DNA of 64,000 nt from Heterohyrax brucei (GCA_028571685.1 CM053141.1:137048833-137112832); one strand, 5' to 3'. Counted from the stretch's first letter, positions 11,604 to 23,261 are shown. The notes: generated by a model not told the origin, from the sequence alone. Numbers and translations are program-made.

Positions 11604-12248
11604 TTTTTAATTAAGTGAAAAATGAAAGTGCATGTACTCTGTGTTTACAACACTGGGTTAAGAGAGGAGGAGTACACAAGTTGTGTCGAAGTCCCATTAA
11701 TACTGATCTTCTTACTAATGTGTATTGGCACCAATTTCACCCAACCAAATTTCTAACAACTATCTAATCTAAACCCTCGCCCCTTGCCCTCCCACCCTCC
11801 CACCTTCCCCACCCTTGCAGCCGTCAAAGAGTCTTTTCTATAATGTTTGAGTATGCTTTTAAGTTTTTATCGTAGGGGTCTCATATAATAATTGTCTTTC
11901 TGTCATTGATTGATTTCACTCTATATAATGTCCTCCAGCTGAGACCAAATTGAGAGATGTTTCCTGCTATCATCATTGCTCTTCATCAATGTATAGTACT
12001 CCATTGAGTATATATACCAAAGTTTACCCATCCATTCTTCTGTTGTTGGGCATCTGGGTTGATTCCAACTTTTTGATATGGTGGACTGTGCTGCAATGAA
12101 CATTCGTGTGCATGTAGCAGTTCGTGTCAATGGACTTGATTTTGTAGGATATATTCCGAGCAGAGGAATAACTGGGTCTAATGGTATATCTATATTCATT
12201 ATTTTAAGGTAACGCCAAATTGCTTTCCAAAGAAGTTGCACCATTCTG

Positions 12249-12299
12249 CAACATCCATCCATGCTTAAAATTCTCAGAAAAAGAGGAATAAAAGGGCAA
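12249..12299 (-). repeat. 51-nt inverted self-copy at a deletion junction
   Basis: Reverse complement of 12882-12932 in 50 of 51 positions. It lies exactly where ORF2 of this L1 jumps over about 0.97 kb relative to the first L1. The junction shares the short string 'gcaac' with the expected undeleted sequence, which points to a microhomology-driven template switch. Confidence 0.85.
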
Positions 12300-13468
12300 T
12301 TTGTGCTTTGGGCAAAATAGACATTTTCACAATACTGAGTTTTCCTATCCATGAGCAGGGCAGATTACTCCATTTATGTAAGTCCCTTGTAGCAAGGTCT
12401 TATAGTTTTCTCTGTAAAGATCTCTTATTTCTCTAGTTAGATTTATTCCTAGGTATTTTATCTTCTTGGGGACTATAGTAAATGGAATTGATTTGGTAAT
12501 CTCTCCATTAATAATTTCACTGTTGGTATAAAGGAATCCTATTGATTTAGTTATGTTTATCTTGTATCCTAATACTTTGCCGAATTCTTCTATTAGCTCT
12601 AATAGTTTACTTATGGATTTCTTTGGATTCTCTGTATAAACAATCATATCATCTGCAAGGAGGGAAATCTTTACTTCTTCAGTGCCAATACAGATGCCTT
12701 TTATTTCTGAGTCTTGTCTAATGGCTCTGGCTAGAACTTCTAGCACAATGTTAAACAGAAGTGGTGAGAGCGGGCATCCTTGTCTAGTTCCCGTTCTCAA
12801 AGGGAATTCTTTCAGTCTTTCACCATTCAGGATGATGACAGCAGTTGGCTTTGCATAGATGCTACTGATTGTATTGAAAATTTGCCCTTTTATTCCTCTT
12901 TTTCTGAGAATTTTAAGCATGAATGGATGTTGAACTTTGTCAAATGCCTTTTCTGCATCAATTGACAAAATCAGGTGATTTTTATACAGTTGATTACATT
13001 AACTGTTTTTCTGATGTTGAACCAGCCTTGCATCTCTGAAATGACACCAACTGGATCATGATGAATTATTTTTTCTATATGCTGTTGAATTCTATTGGCT
13101 AAAATTTTTTTGAAGATTTTTGTAACTAGATTCATGAGTGATATTGGTATGTAATTTTCTTTTTTTGTGGGATCTTTCCCTGGTTTTGGTATCAGGGTTA
13201 TGCTGGCTTCATAGAATGAATTTGGAAGTATTTCATCTCTTTCTATGGTATGAAATAGCCTCATTAGTATTGGAGTTAATTCTTCTCTAAAAGTTTGGCA
13301 GAATTCTCCAGTGAAGCCGTCTGGGCCAGGACCTTTTTGGTCGGTAGATTTTTGATGAAGTCCTCAATCTCTTCTTTTGTGATAGACTTATTAAGTTGAT
13401 CTATTTCTCCTTGTGATAGTCTTGGTGAGTCATATGAGTCTAGAAATTTGTCCATTTTCCCCAGGTTT

Positions 13469-13554
13469 TCAAACCTGTCAGAGTAGAGCTTCTCATAGCC
13501 AAGCCACTTGGCCACTTGGCTTGGCTATGAGAAGCTCTACTCTGACAGGTTTGA
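13469..13554. repeat. Perfect 38-bp inverted repeat with 10-nt spacer
   Basis: Left arm 13469-13506 and right arm 13517-13554 are perfect reverse complements; the spacer is 'cttggccact'. The left arm begins as normal L1 ORF2 ('tcaaacctgtcagagtag'). The first L1 at 6066-6112 goes straight on without the palindrome, so the inverted arm is an insertion specific to this copy. It could form a strong hairpin. Confidence 0.93.
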
Positions 13555-15199
13555 ATTCTGTTATGATATATTTTATTTCAGCTGGGTCTGTTGTAACATC
13601 TCCCAACTCATTTCTTAATAGGGTTATTTGTATCTTCTGTTGTTTTTCTTTTGTAAGTTTAGCCAATGGTTTATCAATTTTGTTGATCTTTTCAAAGAAC
13701 CTGTTTTTGGTTTTGTTAATTTTTTCAATTGTTTTTCTATTCTCTAATTCATTTAGTTCTGCTCTAGTCTTTATAATCTGTTTTCTACTGGTGCCTGAGG
13801 GGTTTCTTTGTTGCTCTCTTTCTACTTGTTCAATCTGTGAGGTTAATTCTTTAATTTGTGCTCTTTCTTCTTTCCAGAAGTGTGCATTTATAGAGATAAA
13901 CTGACCTCTGAGCACTGCTTTTGCTGTATCCCTTAAATTCTGGTAGGATGTGTTTTCATTCTCATTTGAATCTATAAATTTCTTTAATGTGTCTTTAATT
14001 TCTTTTATAACCCAAGGCTTTGTGAGTAAAGTGTTGTTCAGTTTCCACAAGTTGGAATTTTTACCTATAAATTTTCTGTTATTGATTTCAACTCTTACAG
14101 CTCTGTGGTCTGAGAAGGTACTTTGCAATAAATCAATGTTTGGGGTTTTATGGAGAATTGTTTTATGACCTAACATATGGTCTATTCTGGAGCATGTTCC
14201 ATGTGCTTTGGAGAAGAAAGTGTATTTATCTGTTGATGGATAAAAAGATCTGTATGTCGATAAGGTCAAGTTAGTTGATTGTTGTAATAAGATCTTTTGT
14301 ATCTTTACTGAGCTTTTTTTCTGGATGATCTATCCTTAACTGAAAGGGGAGTGTTAATGTTCCTAACTATTACTGTGGAATGATCAATCTCATTTTTCAG
14401 TGTTTTAAGTATTTGTTGAATGTATTTAGGTGCTTTGGTATTGTGTGCATAAATATTTAATATTGTTAAGTCTTGCTCGAGTATTGAACCTTTCACCAAT
14501 AAATAGTGACCATCCTTGTCCACAATAGTGGATTTTACATTAAAATCTATTTTATCTGAGATTAATATTGCCATACCTGTTCGTTTTCATGTGTTATTAG
14601 CTTGATATGTATTATTCCAATCTTTAATTCTCAACCTGTTCTTATCTTTAAGTCTAAAATGTATTTCTTGTGAGCAACATACAGATGGGTTATGTCTTTT
14701 GATCCACGACATCACTCACTGTCTCTTCACTGGAACGTTCAATGTGATTATTGATAGGTATATGTTTAGTGTTGTCATTGCAATATGTTTATTTTCATGT
14801 TGATGTATTCTCTGTTGTTATTAATCTGTTCTGGGACATTCTTCTTTATGGATGGTATGAGTTTTGATTTTATATTTGTTGAGACTCCTGTATTGTGATT
14901 TTTAATTTCAAATGATATATTGTTAATCTGTTCTATGGCTACATACCTAATTCCCCTTAACATATAATTATTGAAATCAATTTTAACTATTTTGTAAGTC
15001 AGAAACTGTCACTGCATCAAAAACAACTGTAACTATTGTAGTGTATCCCTCTTTTAATGTCATATGATCATGGATTCCCTTATTATAATACTGTAGCTTT
15101 TGGCTTGGTTTGGTGAAGTTTTGTGCCTTCCTTACCTGATTAGAAATTTGGATGAAGTGCCTTAAATTATCACCTAAAATGTATATTTAGGGGAGAGCT

Positions 15200-16000
15200 T
15201 CTTTGAATATTCCATGTAATTTTGGTTTAGTTTTTATGAAGTCTTTAAATTTCTCTTTATTTTCAAAAATTTTAATTTCTCTATTACATTTGATAGACAA
15301 TTTTTCAGGATAAATTATTCTGGGATGGAAGTTTTTCTTATTCAGGGCTTTGAATGTGTCTGCCCATTGTTTTCTAGTCAGTATTGTTTCAGCAGAAAAG
15401 ACCGATGAAAGTCTACAGAGTTTCCCTCAGAATGTTAGTTTTGATTTGAGCCTTGCAGTCTTCAGAAGCATCTCTTTGTGTTTTATCTTATTAAGCTTAA
15501 TAATAACATGCCTTGGAGTTCTTCTTTTTGGATCTAACTTTTGCAGTGTTTGATAAACATCTTGGATATCTATGTTCTCTTTGTTCATAATCTCAGGAAA
15601 GTTTTCTGTCAGCATCTCTACAGCAATACTCTATGTTGTCATTAATCCTCCCTTGTTCAGGATCTCCAATTAAACATAAATTATTCCTCTTCATGGAGTC
15701 CCTTATGGTTCTTAATGTTTCTTCATTTTTCTTATTTCTTTTCTCTGATTTTACCTCATAAATGTTGGCATTAGTTACTTTATCTTCTAGGTCACTGATT
15801 CTAACTTCCATCTGTTAAATCCTACACTTTTGGCTTTGGATAGAATTATCCAATTCAGTAATTTTGTTATTAATTTGATGTATTTCAGATCATTGATGTT
15901 CTACCATATCAAGTAGTTTACCAAATTTTTCATTTTGCCCTATTGCATGCTGTTTAATCTCTAGGAGGGTTTTATATATAACTTTTTTGTATTCGACCTC
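15200..16000 (-). pseudogene. L1 ORF1 remnant of the second L1
   Basis: Minus-strand blocks 15593-15811 ('MEVRISDLEDKVTNA', coiled-coil end, and 'NNLCLIGDPE') and 15427-15615 ('TPRHVIIKLNKIKHKEMLLK', RNA-binding core). Flanking sequence is in other frames. Homologous to the ORF1 at 7724-8682. Broken by stops and frameshifts; the exact ends are uncertain. Confidence 0.75.
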
Positions 16001-16760
16001 TGTTAGATTCAGAAAGGTTTCTTCATTTGGGAAACTCTTTGAATTTTTTGAATCTTAGGGAATTTTCTGGAGCATTTGAAGACTGTTTCTTTAAATGATT
16101 ATTATGGTCTGTTGCCTGTGTGCCATCTAGATGCTATTTGATTTCTCTGATAATGGATCTAAGAGAATTGTTGGTCACCAGCTGACTCTAATACTCTAGT
16201 TATTTGCCCCAGGTGGACGGTCAAGGGTGGAGGACTGCTTATTGAGTAGCAAAGAGGCTGCTCTGTTTATGGAGAAACTGGGAGCTGTCAGCCAATCTTA
16301 TAATGTGAGTGAGAGAAAAGAGGTTTTTCAACAGAGAGATTTTCAGAGAGAAAATATAAACCTCTCAGCCTTAAAAAAGTAAACCTTAAAAGTAAAAGTA
16401 AACTGCACTTCTATGCAGGGAGCTGTCCAGGTGCTGAATTGGGAGCTGAAAGCTGTCCAACAGGCTGGCCTGCACAGGCAGTGGGGACAGCAGACTTCAC
16501 CTGCCAGCTTATAATGAAAGTGTGTTACCGTTACTGGCCATATGCAGAAGCTGCAGTTCTCTGTTACAATGTAGCAGCAGAAGCAGGGGTCAAATGGTCC
16601 CTGGATTGTTTTTCAGAGGAGAAAATTAGTCTTATACTGTTGCCCAGTCAAATATATTAGATCCCAAGGCTTCTCAGGTATTCAATGCTCCATAAAAAAT
16701 ATCATCCAGGCATTAGTTCTCAGAGGGAGATGAGGAGACCTCTGTTTACTCCGCCATCTT
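16001..16760 (-). other. 5' UTR of the second L1
   Basis: Follows ORF1 on the minus strand and ends near 16760 with 'ccgccatcttg', the reverse of an L1 5' start of the 'caagatggcgg' type. Moderately G+C rich, with purine-rich patches. Less CpG remains than in the first L1, in keeping with greater age. Confidence 0.6.
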
Positions 16761-16764
16761 GTAA

Positions 16765-17391
16765 TTCCTTTATTTTACCATCATCTTTTTTATTTTTTTA
16801 ATGTCACCTACATATGTCACTGGATCTAAAATGAGTTTCTCATAAACTTCATATAGTAGTTAAGGTCATGTTGTTTTCTTAATCTACTCTGTGAATGGCT
16901 GCTTTTTAATTGTTTAATTTAGACTATTTACATTTAAGGTCATTGTTGATATGCTAGGGCTTAATTCTGCTAATTCTTTGTCTTCTGCTTGTTTCCTGTT
17001 TGATTTTCTCCATTATCTTGCTTCTGTTGGATATTTGAGTTTTTATGGGATATTATTTTGATTTATTTATAGTGTTATTGAGCATATTGCTTAATATACT
17101 TTCCCTTATGGTCTATTGGTATTACAGTGTGCATTTGTGACTTATCCAGCCTTCTGTTAGCAACCTGTTACTGTTATGAGTATATTGTAGAAATTTACTT
17201 CCCTTTACAGTCCCTCCTTTTAAATACTATTGTTTTGAGCATTATGTGGTGCTATAATTTTTGTTTCAATCATCACATAGGGTATAGAAAACTCAGACTG
17301 ATAGTTTTTCTCTCTTAGCATTGGTGTCATTTTTTCCAGCATCGAAGTTTCAGATGAGAAATCCACTATCTTTTTAATTTAATGTTTCCCT
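16765..17391 (-). mobile_element. Old L1 LINE, 5' part of ORF2 (segment C)
   Basis: Antisense sequence of the start of L1 ORF2 and its upstream spacer, for example 'aatgagtttctcataaac', 'tttaatttagactatttac' and 'taaggtcattgttgat'. Order and orientation fit the element represented at 1-2469 and 9695-11100, with part of the endonuclease region missing. Ends at an AfroSINE. Confidence 0.65.
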
Positions 17392-17398
17392 ATAGTTA

Positions 17399-17578
17399 AT
17401 GGGACTACCCTGGTGGCTTAGTGGTTAAGTGCTACAGCTGCTAACCAAGAGGTCAGCAGTTTGAAACCATCAAGCATTCCTTAGAAACTCGATGGGGCAG
17501 TTCTACTCTGCCATATGTGGTCACCATGAATGGGAATCCACTTGATGGCAGCAGGTTTGGTTTGGCTTTTATAGGTGA
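17399..17578 (+). mobile_element. AfroSINE copy with probable target-site duplication
   Basis: Nearly complete: 'accctggtggcttagtgg' A-box-bearing head, 'gaggtcagcagtttgaaa' B-box region, 'gcagttctactctgcca' middle, and tail 'tggcagcaggtttggtttgg'. Flanks 'tatagttaatggg' and 'tataggtgatggg' look like a two-mismatch target-site duplication. Confidence 0.85.
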
Positions 17579-17605
17579 TGGGTTTTTCTCTCTAGCTGCT
17601 TCCCC

Positions 17606-17610
17606 TGTGT

Positions 17611-17646
<36 letters not shown>
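17606..17646 (+). repeat. (TG)n microsatellite
   Basis: About 40 nt of TG dinucleotides with one interruption ('tctg'). Confidence 0.95.
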
Positions 17647-18184
17647 TCTGTAGCTTTGGAAGTCCTAATCAATCTTAAAGAGGGGGAAACTGTGGGATTC
17701 TTAGCTAAAAATTGCAGTGACTATAGTATATCCTTGATAAAGCATAACGAAGCACCCATTTTACCAGTTTTTCATTACACTGTCCTTTTTCAATGGAGCC
17801 AAAACAGCATTTCTTATCTAACTCATTTTGAGCTTTCTGTTTCATGAGATATTATGGAAATAATTAAAAGCACTGTTCTGAAATTTCCCTAATCTACTTT
17901 TCACCTTTGTGAAAATTTTGAATTAATGCTCTGGTTGTGTCTCTGGAACTTCTGTACTTCTAACTGCAAACATTTAATGACTACTCCAGCACCAGATTTT
18001 CAGATTCTTTCTTCTTGTTAATTCATTCTTCATCTGCAGAAACAGACATAATTTTAAAATAATAGAACTTCTTTATTAATTTCACAGTTTTTTTACCTTG
18101 ATGTTAAACTTTTCTCTATAAAAATCATGTTTATTCTGCCAGTCTTCTATTTTTAATACAGTTCTTGCTACCTGAACTCTTCGT
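17647..18184. other. Unassigned sequence
   Basis: AT-rich, no repeat family or credible coding frame recognised. Confidence 0.4.
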
Positions 18185-18290
18185 CCACCCATTCATTTAT
18201 TAGCAAGTATGAAGTACTTGATAGGTGACAGGGACTATGCTAGGCACAGGGAATATAGAGATGAATAAATCAATAATCTTACAACCCTTT
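18185..18290 (-). mobile_element. L2 LINE fragment
   Basis: 'cattcatttattagcaagta', then 'gacagggactatgctaggca' and 'gggaatatagagatgaa' read as the antisense end of L2 (terminal 'attcattcaacaaatatt', 'gtgccaggcactg'). Short and diverged. Confidence 0.6.
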
Positions 18291-19735
18291 CTCTCTTGTG
18301 TTAACATTGTGCCATTTCCTCTGGGAAGTGATGCCCTGCTTTCTTTGTTCATAGTCTGTCTCTAAGCATAGCTTGCAAAGCTTTTTCTAGTCTTTAGTAG
18401 TTTCTACAAGTCTCAAAGCCTCTGTCCTCGAGCTTTTCTGACACAGTCCTCCTAAGCATAGGCTGCTCTTTTGTGTTCATTCCTTATTATACACCCTTTT
18501 GTCTATCTCTTCTACATGTTCTTTTATATTCCAGGCTCTTGGGAAAGTTTCCTGTATAGCTAAATCAGTTTCCTTAGAAGTGTTTTCTTCTCCATTTGAA
18601 TGAAGATGATATGAAGCAACGTTCATTTTTCTACTGCACCCCTTGAGTAGCATTCTCTTTTAAGGTACCTACAAAAGACAAACTTGCTTTTTTTTCTTTT
18701 GAAATCTACTTTTTGAATACTCCAGTCCCAGGTCTGGTGATAGCCAACACTTCTTTCAAAATGACAATTTCCAAGGCACTTAATCACTTCCCATCAGCAA
18801 CCATTTCTTGCTTCATGATCAGAATTAGTTTCACAAAATCCACACCTTAAATTCTTTGTTTTAGAAAAATATAGAGAACATATAAGATTTTCTTTTCTTG
18901 AGTACGACTAAATTTCCAGAGGTTTGAAGCCAATCATGAATTTATCCTAATAATGTCTCCATTTTTTTCTGATGTTTATAGTAAAAATCATGTTTAATGA
19001 CAATTTTGATTACTTTCTCAAAAATGACTTTCCCAAACAGAGACATTAAAAGAATTCATTCACTAATTTTCTTCTCTGAATATTAGAAGATTTCCACAAA
19101 TACAAAGAGCCGTGTCTTTCTCTTTTGGCTCTACTTAGAGCAAGCCAGCTGTCTGCAGAGCTATCAGCAGGGTTTATTTTTCTTGGCTTAGAAGCAAACC
19201 TCTAGTTATTAATATGGGCGTGAGTTCTCCTTGCTGACAATTTAAGATAAAGTAAATTGGAAATGACATAAAGGGGCATGTGTGCGTTAATGTGCGTCAC
19301 CGAGGTTCTTTCCTGACATCTGAGAGGATGGCCAATGCTGGCAACCATGGCCAGCAGCCCTGTGCTATTAGAGGCTGGCCATCCTCATTGATTTGTAAAA
19401 GGGACAGATGCAGCACATGATTGTAAATTAGCAAAGTAAAGTTCATCCCAAAGGATCTCTGAGCAGTTTCTCCTGCCTCCAATCCCCTACCCACAATTTG
19501 GCTGCTTTCCAAACATTTAACATTTCCTCTGACTTGCTGCAAGGATTCTTTTGGGTTTTGGTATATCCCTTTATTCCTTCTTTGGCCTTAATTTGCAGTG
19601 ATTAGAACCAAAATTATTTTAAACTTAGAAAATCAGCTTGGCCTTATCTTCACCTTCTGTAACCCTGAATGCTTTTGTTTTGGACACTGTTCAAATCCTA
19701 GTGGCTCTTACACAGTGTGCATATATATCACATAG
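18291..19735. other. Mostly single-copy sequence, possible conserved non-coding core
   Basis: No repeat recognised. The part at about 19090-19560 is less AT-rich, has no decayed-repeat look and includes a local inverted motif ('ggccagcagccctg' near 'gaggctggccatcc'). That combination is what conserved non-coding DNA often looks like, but only an alignment could show it. The 81-codon minus frame at 19297-19542 shows no domain. Confidence 0.35.
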
Positions 19736-19835
19736 AGTGATTATTAAAAATGCAGGTTCCTAAGACTCTTGCTCAGAGATTCTGATTCAGCTGGTCTGGC
19801 AGGTAGACTGTGAGTCTGTGTTTTTAATATGCTCC
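19736..19835 (+). mobile_element. MER5-like hAT DNA transposon fragment
   Basis: 'tgcaggttcctaagactc', then 'agagattctgattcagctgg' and 'tgtttttaatatgctccctgg' follow the MER5A layout (non-autonomous hAT-Charlie). Old mammal-wide element; terminal inverted repeats not visible. Confidence 0.6.
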
Positions 19836-21129
19836 CTGGTTGACCTTTATGCTTTTAAGAAGTATTACAGTTAAACTTTAATCTCTTTCCAGGTTAAACT
19901 ATGCATTTCTTTCTATTTTTATCTGGTGTACATTATCCCTAGGCAATGCTCTCAATATTGAAGATAGTCATCTTCAGTTTTGTCACTGCAGTTCAAAAAT
20001 GTTGATGTTGGCTCTTCTGCAACCTGAAGTATTCCATAGTGTCATAGTGAGGTAACAGGAGGACAAGAAGCATGGAGAGAGCCTGACATTAAACTCTACA
20101 GCTCATGTTCTCTCATTTTATGTAGGGTGGGCTTTTTCAGAATGCATCTTAGCCCACCCTTGGTAATCTCACTCTTGAGAGATCCTGTTTAAATATTTCA
20201 TATCAAATTAGATATTAGCTTTACATAGTCACATTTTTGAAAAATAGCATGTCCATATAAAATATTTAAATAATATTAAATCTAAAAGGCAACTAATGCT
20301 ATAGCACCTTAATCAAAAGCAAAATACCACATGAGGAAATGTCATGCCTTCAAAATGCATAGGGACAAACTTTGGCCCAGACTAAATGTCAGCAGTAAAA
20401 TACTTGGTAATGAAATGAGCAAGACCAAAGGTCAGGCTTCCATAAAAATCCCATTCTTGCTCCAGCTTCACCTTAAATCATTTCAGATTATATATGGTAA
20501 ATTGTCTATATTTTCAAGTGAGAAAGGGTTTCTGAGAACTTTAGGCTGAGTAGGGCTTATGAGAGGTTAAAGGTTCTGAACTGGAAAGCTGTATCTTGCA
20601 GTACCTTTCCTTTTTGTCTTCTCTTCAATTTGCAAAAGTCTCTCTTTGGATTAGATCTCTCTTTTTAGAGCCAGCTTTTGCAAAATGACCTATAATATCT
20701 TGTAGAATAAATGAGTGACTTGAGACTTCCACTGTACTAGTGTTTCCCAGGAAAATCTCAATTTATTACCCATTGCATTTATTACCCATTATACCTGTTA
20801 ATTATATTTAGCCCCTCTTATACTCTTAGACATACTCCAATTTAAACAATAAATTATGTGGCTATCCTACTTATGGTTAATATATAGAAGTCTTCTATAG
20901 TCTCATCTGTTTCTGGCTTGGCATGCAATGCTCATTAAATGCAGCAGGAAAAAATGAGTAAGATTAGAATTGTCTCTGCCATGTTTTTAAAAGAATCCTG
21001 TGGAATTTTCAGTACAACTTTTTAAAAATAAATAATCAAGGCTTAAAATCATGTGGTACAGCAGTACTCCCACATGAGCATATATTATTTCAAAGTACTT
21101 GGAAGCATTACAAAGCATTACTTTCAGGT
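19836..21129. other. Unassigned AT-rich sequence
   Basis: No repeat family or gene recognised. A 16-nt tandem duplication sits at 20761-20792 ('atttattacccatt' twice). A 9-bp hairpin 'gggtgggct'/'agcccaccc' lies near 20126-20160. The 72-codon frame at 20331-20549 has no recognisable domain. Confidence 0.4.
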
Positions 21130-21290
21130 GTTATTTCCAAGAACACTTATTGAAACTGGCTGTTGGACACTCCCCGCCCCCCCGAATTTCTGGTCTAGGG
21201 TAGGCCTGAGAATTTGCATTTCTAACAAGTTCTCAGGTGATGCTGATGCTGATGCTGCTGGTCCAGGGCCCATGCTTTGAGAACCAATGA
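21130..21290 (+). mobile_element. MER5-like hAT DNA transposon fragment
   Basis: 'cctgagaatttgcatttct', 'aacaagttctcaggtgatg', 'ctgctggtccagggcccat' and 'ctttgagaaccaatgatc' match the MER5A 3' half. The 'gatgct' triplication at 21238-21256 is a small local expansion. Confidence 0.7.
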
Positions 21291-21359
21291 TCAAAATCTT
21301 TACAATGGCCTAAAGCCAAACAGACAAACACAACCTCTTAATATCCCCTGGCTTCTTAC

Positions 21360-21935
21360 TCCCCTATAGGCCTGTCAGCCTCTTTGCTGCACCAGGAATA
21401 AGTGGGCACTCCTTCACTTTAGGAAAACTTGGTGGTGACATAGTAGTTCAGTGCTACTGCTGTTAACCAAAAGTCAGCAATTTGATCCACCAGGCACTCC
21501 TTGGGAACTCTATAGGGCAGATCTGCTCTGTCCTATGTAGGGTTGCTATATACTATATACAACTCAAGAGCAATGGCTTTGTTTTTCTCTTTGTTGTTGT
21601 TCCACTTTACCACTGTTCCTTCTGCCTGGAGAGTTCTCCATCAGGTATTCCAGTGGTACAATCTCACACTTCCAGTCTTGACCACAATCTCAATAACACA
21701 CCTACTGACCATTCTTGTCAAAATGGCAACAAAGCACCCCACTCTTTTAACCTGCTTAACCTTTCCTTTTTCCCCACAGAACATTAATTTTTAACATCCA
21801 TATTCCATTTATTGTCTGACTCCTTTATCCCAGTGTAAGCTTTATGAAGGGATCTTTGCTGTTTTTTTGATTGATATACCTCACACACCTTGATGAGAAC
21901 CTGGTATTCAATACACATTTTATATGTTCATTGAC
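21360..21935 (+). mobile_element. L2 LINE 3' end, split by a SINE
   Basis: Left part 21360-21423; right part 21600-21935 with 'ccttctgcctggagagttct', 'ccatttattgtctgactcc', 'gtaagctttatgaagggatc' and 'gtattcaatacacat', which are the L2 3'-end landmarks in order. Mammal-wide, old. Confidence 0.7.
21424..21592 (+). mobile_element. AfroSINE copy inside L2
   Basis: 'aaaacttggtggtgacatag' head, 'ctgttaaccaaaagtcagc' B-box region, 'cagatctgctctgtcctatg' middle and 'agggttgctatatac' tail. Confidence 0.85.
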
Positions 21936-23260
21936 TTAAAGAAAACACCAGCAATTTCAGTTGTGCCTTTCTACACAAATGAGTAAGCCATTAATGAGGA
22001 GTATTACAGAATGTCAAGAAATTATGTAAACATGTAAATATATGTATATGTTTTCAGGATTAGAATGTAATGCTCCAAATTTTAACTTACAACTTTTTGG
22101 TGTCTAAGCTTCTGCTTACCAACTCTGTAAAACCTTATGCAGCATTTATGAGATCTTTGTGTTTTTCTTTCAGCACTTAAATTTCCCATCTTTTTTCACT
22201 TTAACACATATGCTAGTGATCTGTTTCCAAACTCCCCTCCTTGCTCTTCCCTGCTACCCCATCACAACTACTTTTTTTCAAAAGTCTGACATTAACTGTT
22301 TCTATGGAAACTATTAGATGCAACATCTGTAATTTGCAAGAAAAAGAGGTAACAAGAAGAACTGATCCACAAGTGTCATTTGCATTATGCATAGATTCAC
22401 AGCTCTTATAAAGATCTCATTTCGTAAGTAACACTCTTTCTGAAGGTTAGACAGAGTTAGAAGTTTAGAAAAGTCCTTCTTTAATCAGAATAAAAGACTT
22501 ACGAGTTTGTAAATGAATTGTACTCGATTTTTTTGTGAGATTTTTTTATAATCACTAAATTTCTAAAACCTGTCATTATTGGGAATGGATGAAAACAAAA
22601 AAGCTTTCTGTTTTTATTTCAAAGATCCTGTTTTGGTGGACAGCCTCACAATCCCACCCTCACACTCAAGACCTAATTTCTGATTCTCTTCCCTGGATAC
22701 CTATCTGTGGAGCAAAATCATAGCATTATTTCTGAAGTTAATACAGTTAGTTTTGTGGCCTCTTTAAAGCAGATTATTATTATTTTTTTTGTCACCCCCA
22801 TTCAAAATATTTCACTAGTCTTCTTCATGCTTCAGGTGGAGGAAAAACAAACAAACAAAAAGAAACCCACATTCTTGGGGGAATTTATATCCAGCCAGAG
22901 AGAAAATAAGCTTAACAATTACAGGCATACAGACTTTGTAGAGGGAAGAGCTTTCTTTTTCTCTCTCTCTCTTTTTTTTTAATAGTTCAGCTGTTGCCAT
23001 CAATTATTCAAAGCCCAATTTAGATGTTGTTGTTCTTTAAACTATACTGGTTAACCAATTTGGGATTAATGTTTTAGCACTGGCCATAAGCTCCCTCACC
23101 ACACTCACTGTAAACTGTTCTCTGCTCATAGAACTGAGTTCCCCTGGCTCTTAATTAAGTACTCTGACAGTTCTATAAGGCTAAGCAGACTGATTAACCT
23201 CAAAAGTGGAGCAGCAGACACATCAGTGGCTCTTTCTTATTGGGCATGGAGGTTTAGAGG
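21936..23260. other. Unassigned AT-rich sequence
   Basis: No repeat family or gene recognised. It contains simple A- and T-runs (for example around 22840-22865 and 22970-22981). The 91-codon frame at 22707-22982 overlaps low-complexity sequence and looks random. Confidence 0.4.
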
Positions 23261-23261
23261 G

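Larger units (their letters stand above)
11921..14778 (-). pseudogene. L1 ORF2 remnant of the second L1, deleted and rearranged
   Basis: Start codon expected at 14776-14778. Endonuclease blocks: the region around 14305-14574 and 'STFSDHRAVRVEINN' with 'RIDHMLGHK' in the 258-codon frame 13493-14269. Reverse transcriptase block 12345-12968 has '[14 protein letters not shown]', '[11 protein letters not shown]' and 'LLADDMIVY'; the usual Phe before Ala-Asp-Asp is Leu here, with both Asp kept. The C-terminal piece (11921-12240) keeps the end of the protein. A stretch equal to about 3905-4870 of the first L1, including the Cys-rich motif, is missing and replaced by a 51-nt inverted copy. A second inverted insertion lies at 13507-13554. 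Not functional. Confidence 0.88.
11604..16760 (-). mobile_element. Second L1 LINE, 5' complete but internally rearranged
   Basis: Antisense L1 of a family related to the one at 2486-9678: short T-rich tail at 11604, shortened 3' UTR (to about 11920), ORF2 remnants (11921-14778), ORF1 remnants (about 15200-16000) and a 5' UTR ending near 16760 at 'ccgccatcttg'. Compared with the first L1 it lacks about 0.7 kb of 3' UTR and about 0.97 kb of ORF2. It also carries two inverted self-copies, at 12249-12299 and 13517-13554. More stops than the first L1, so probably older. I could not find a convincing target-site duplication. Confidence 0.9.

Noticed and set aside
20126..20160. Hairpin resembling a bacterial terminator
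   Set aside because: A 9-bp stem without a following T-run in a mammalian genome; chance hairpin.
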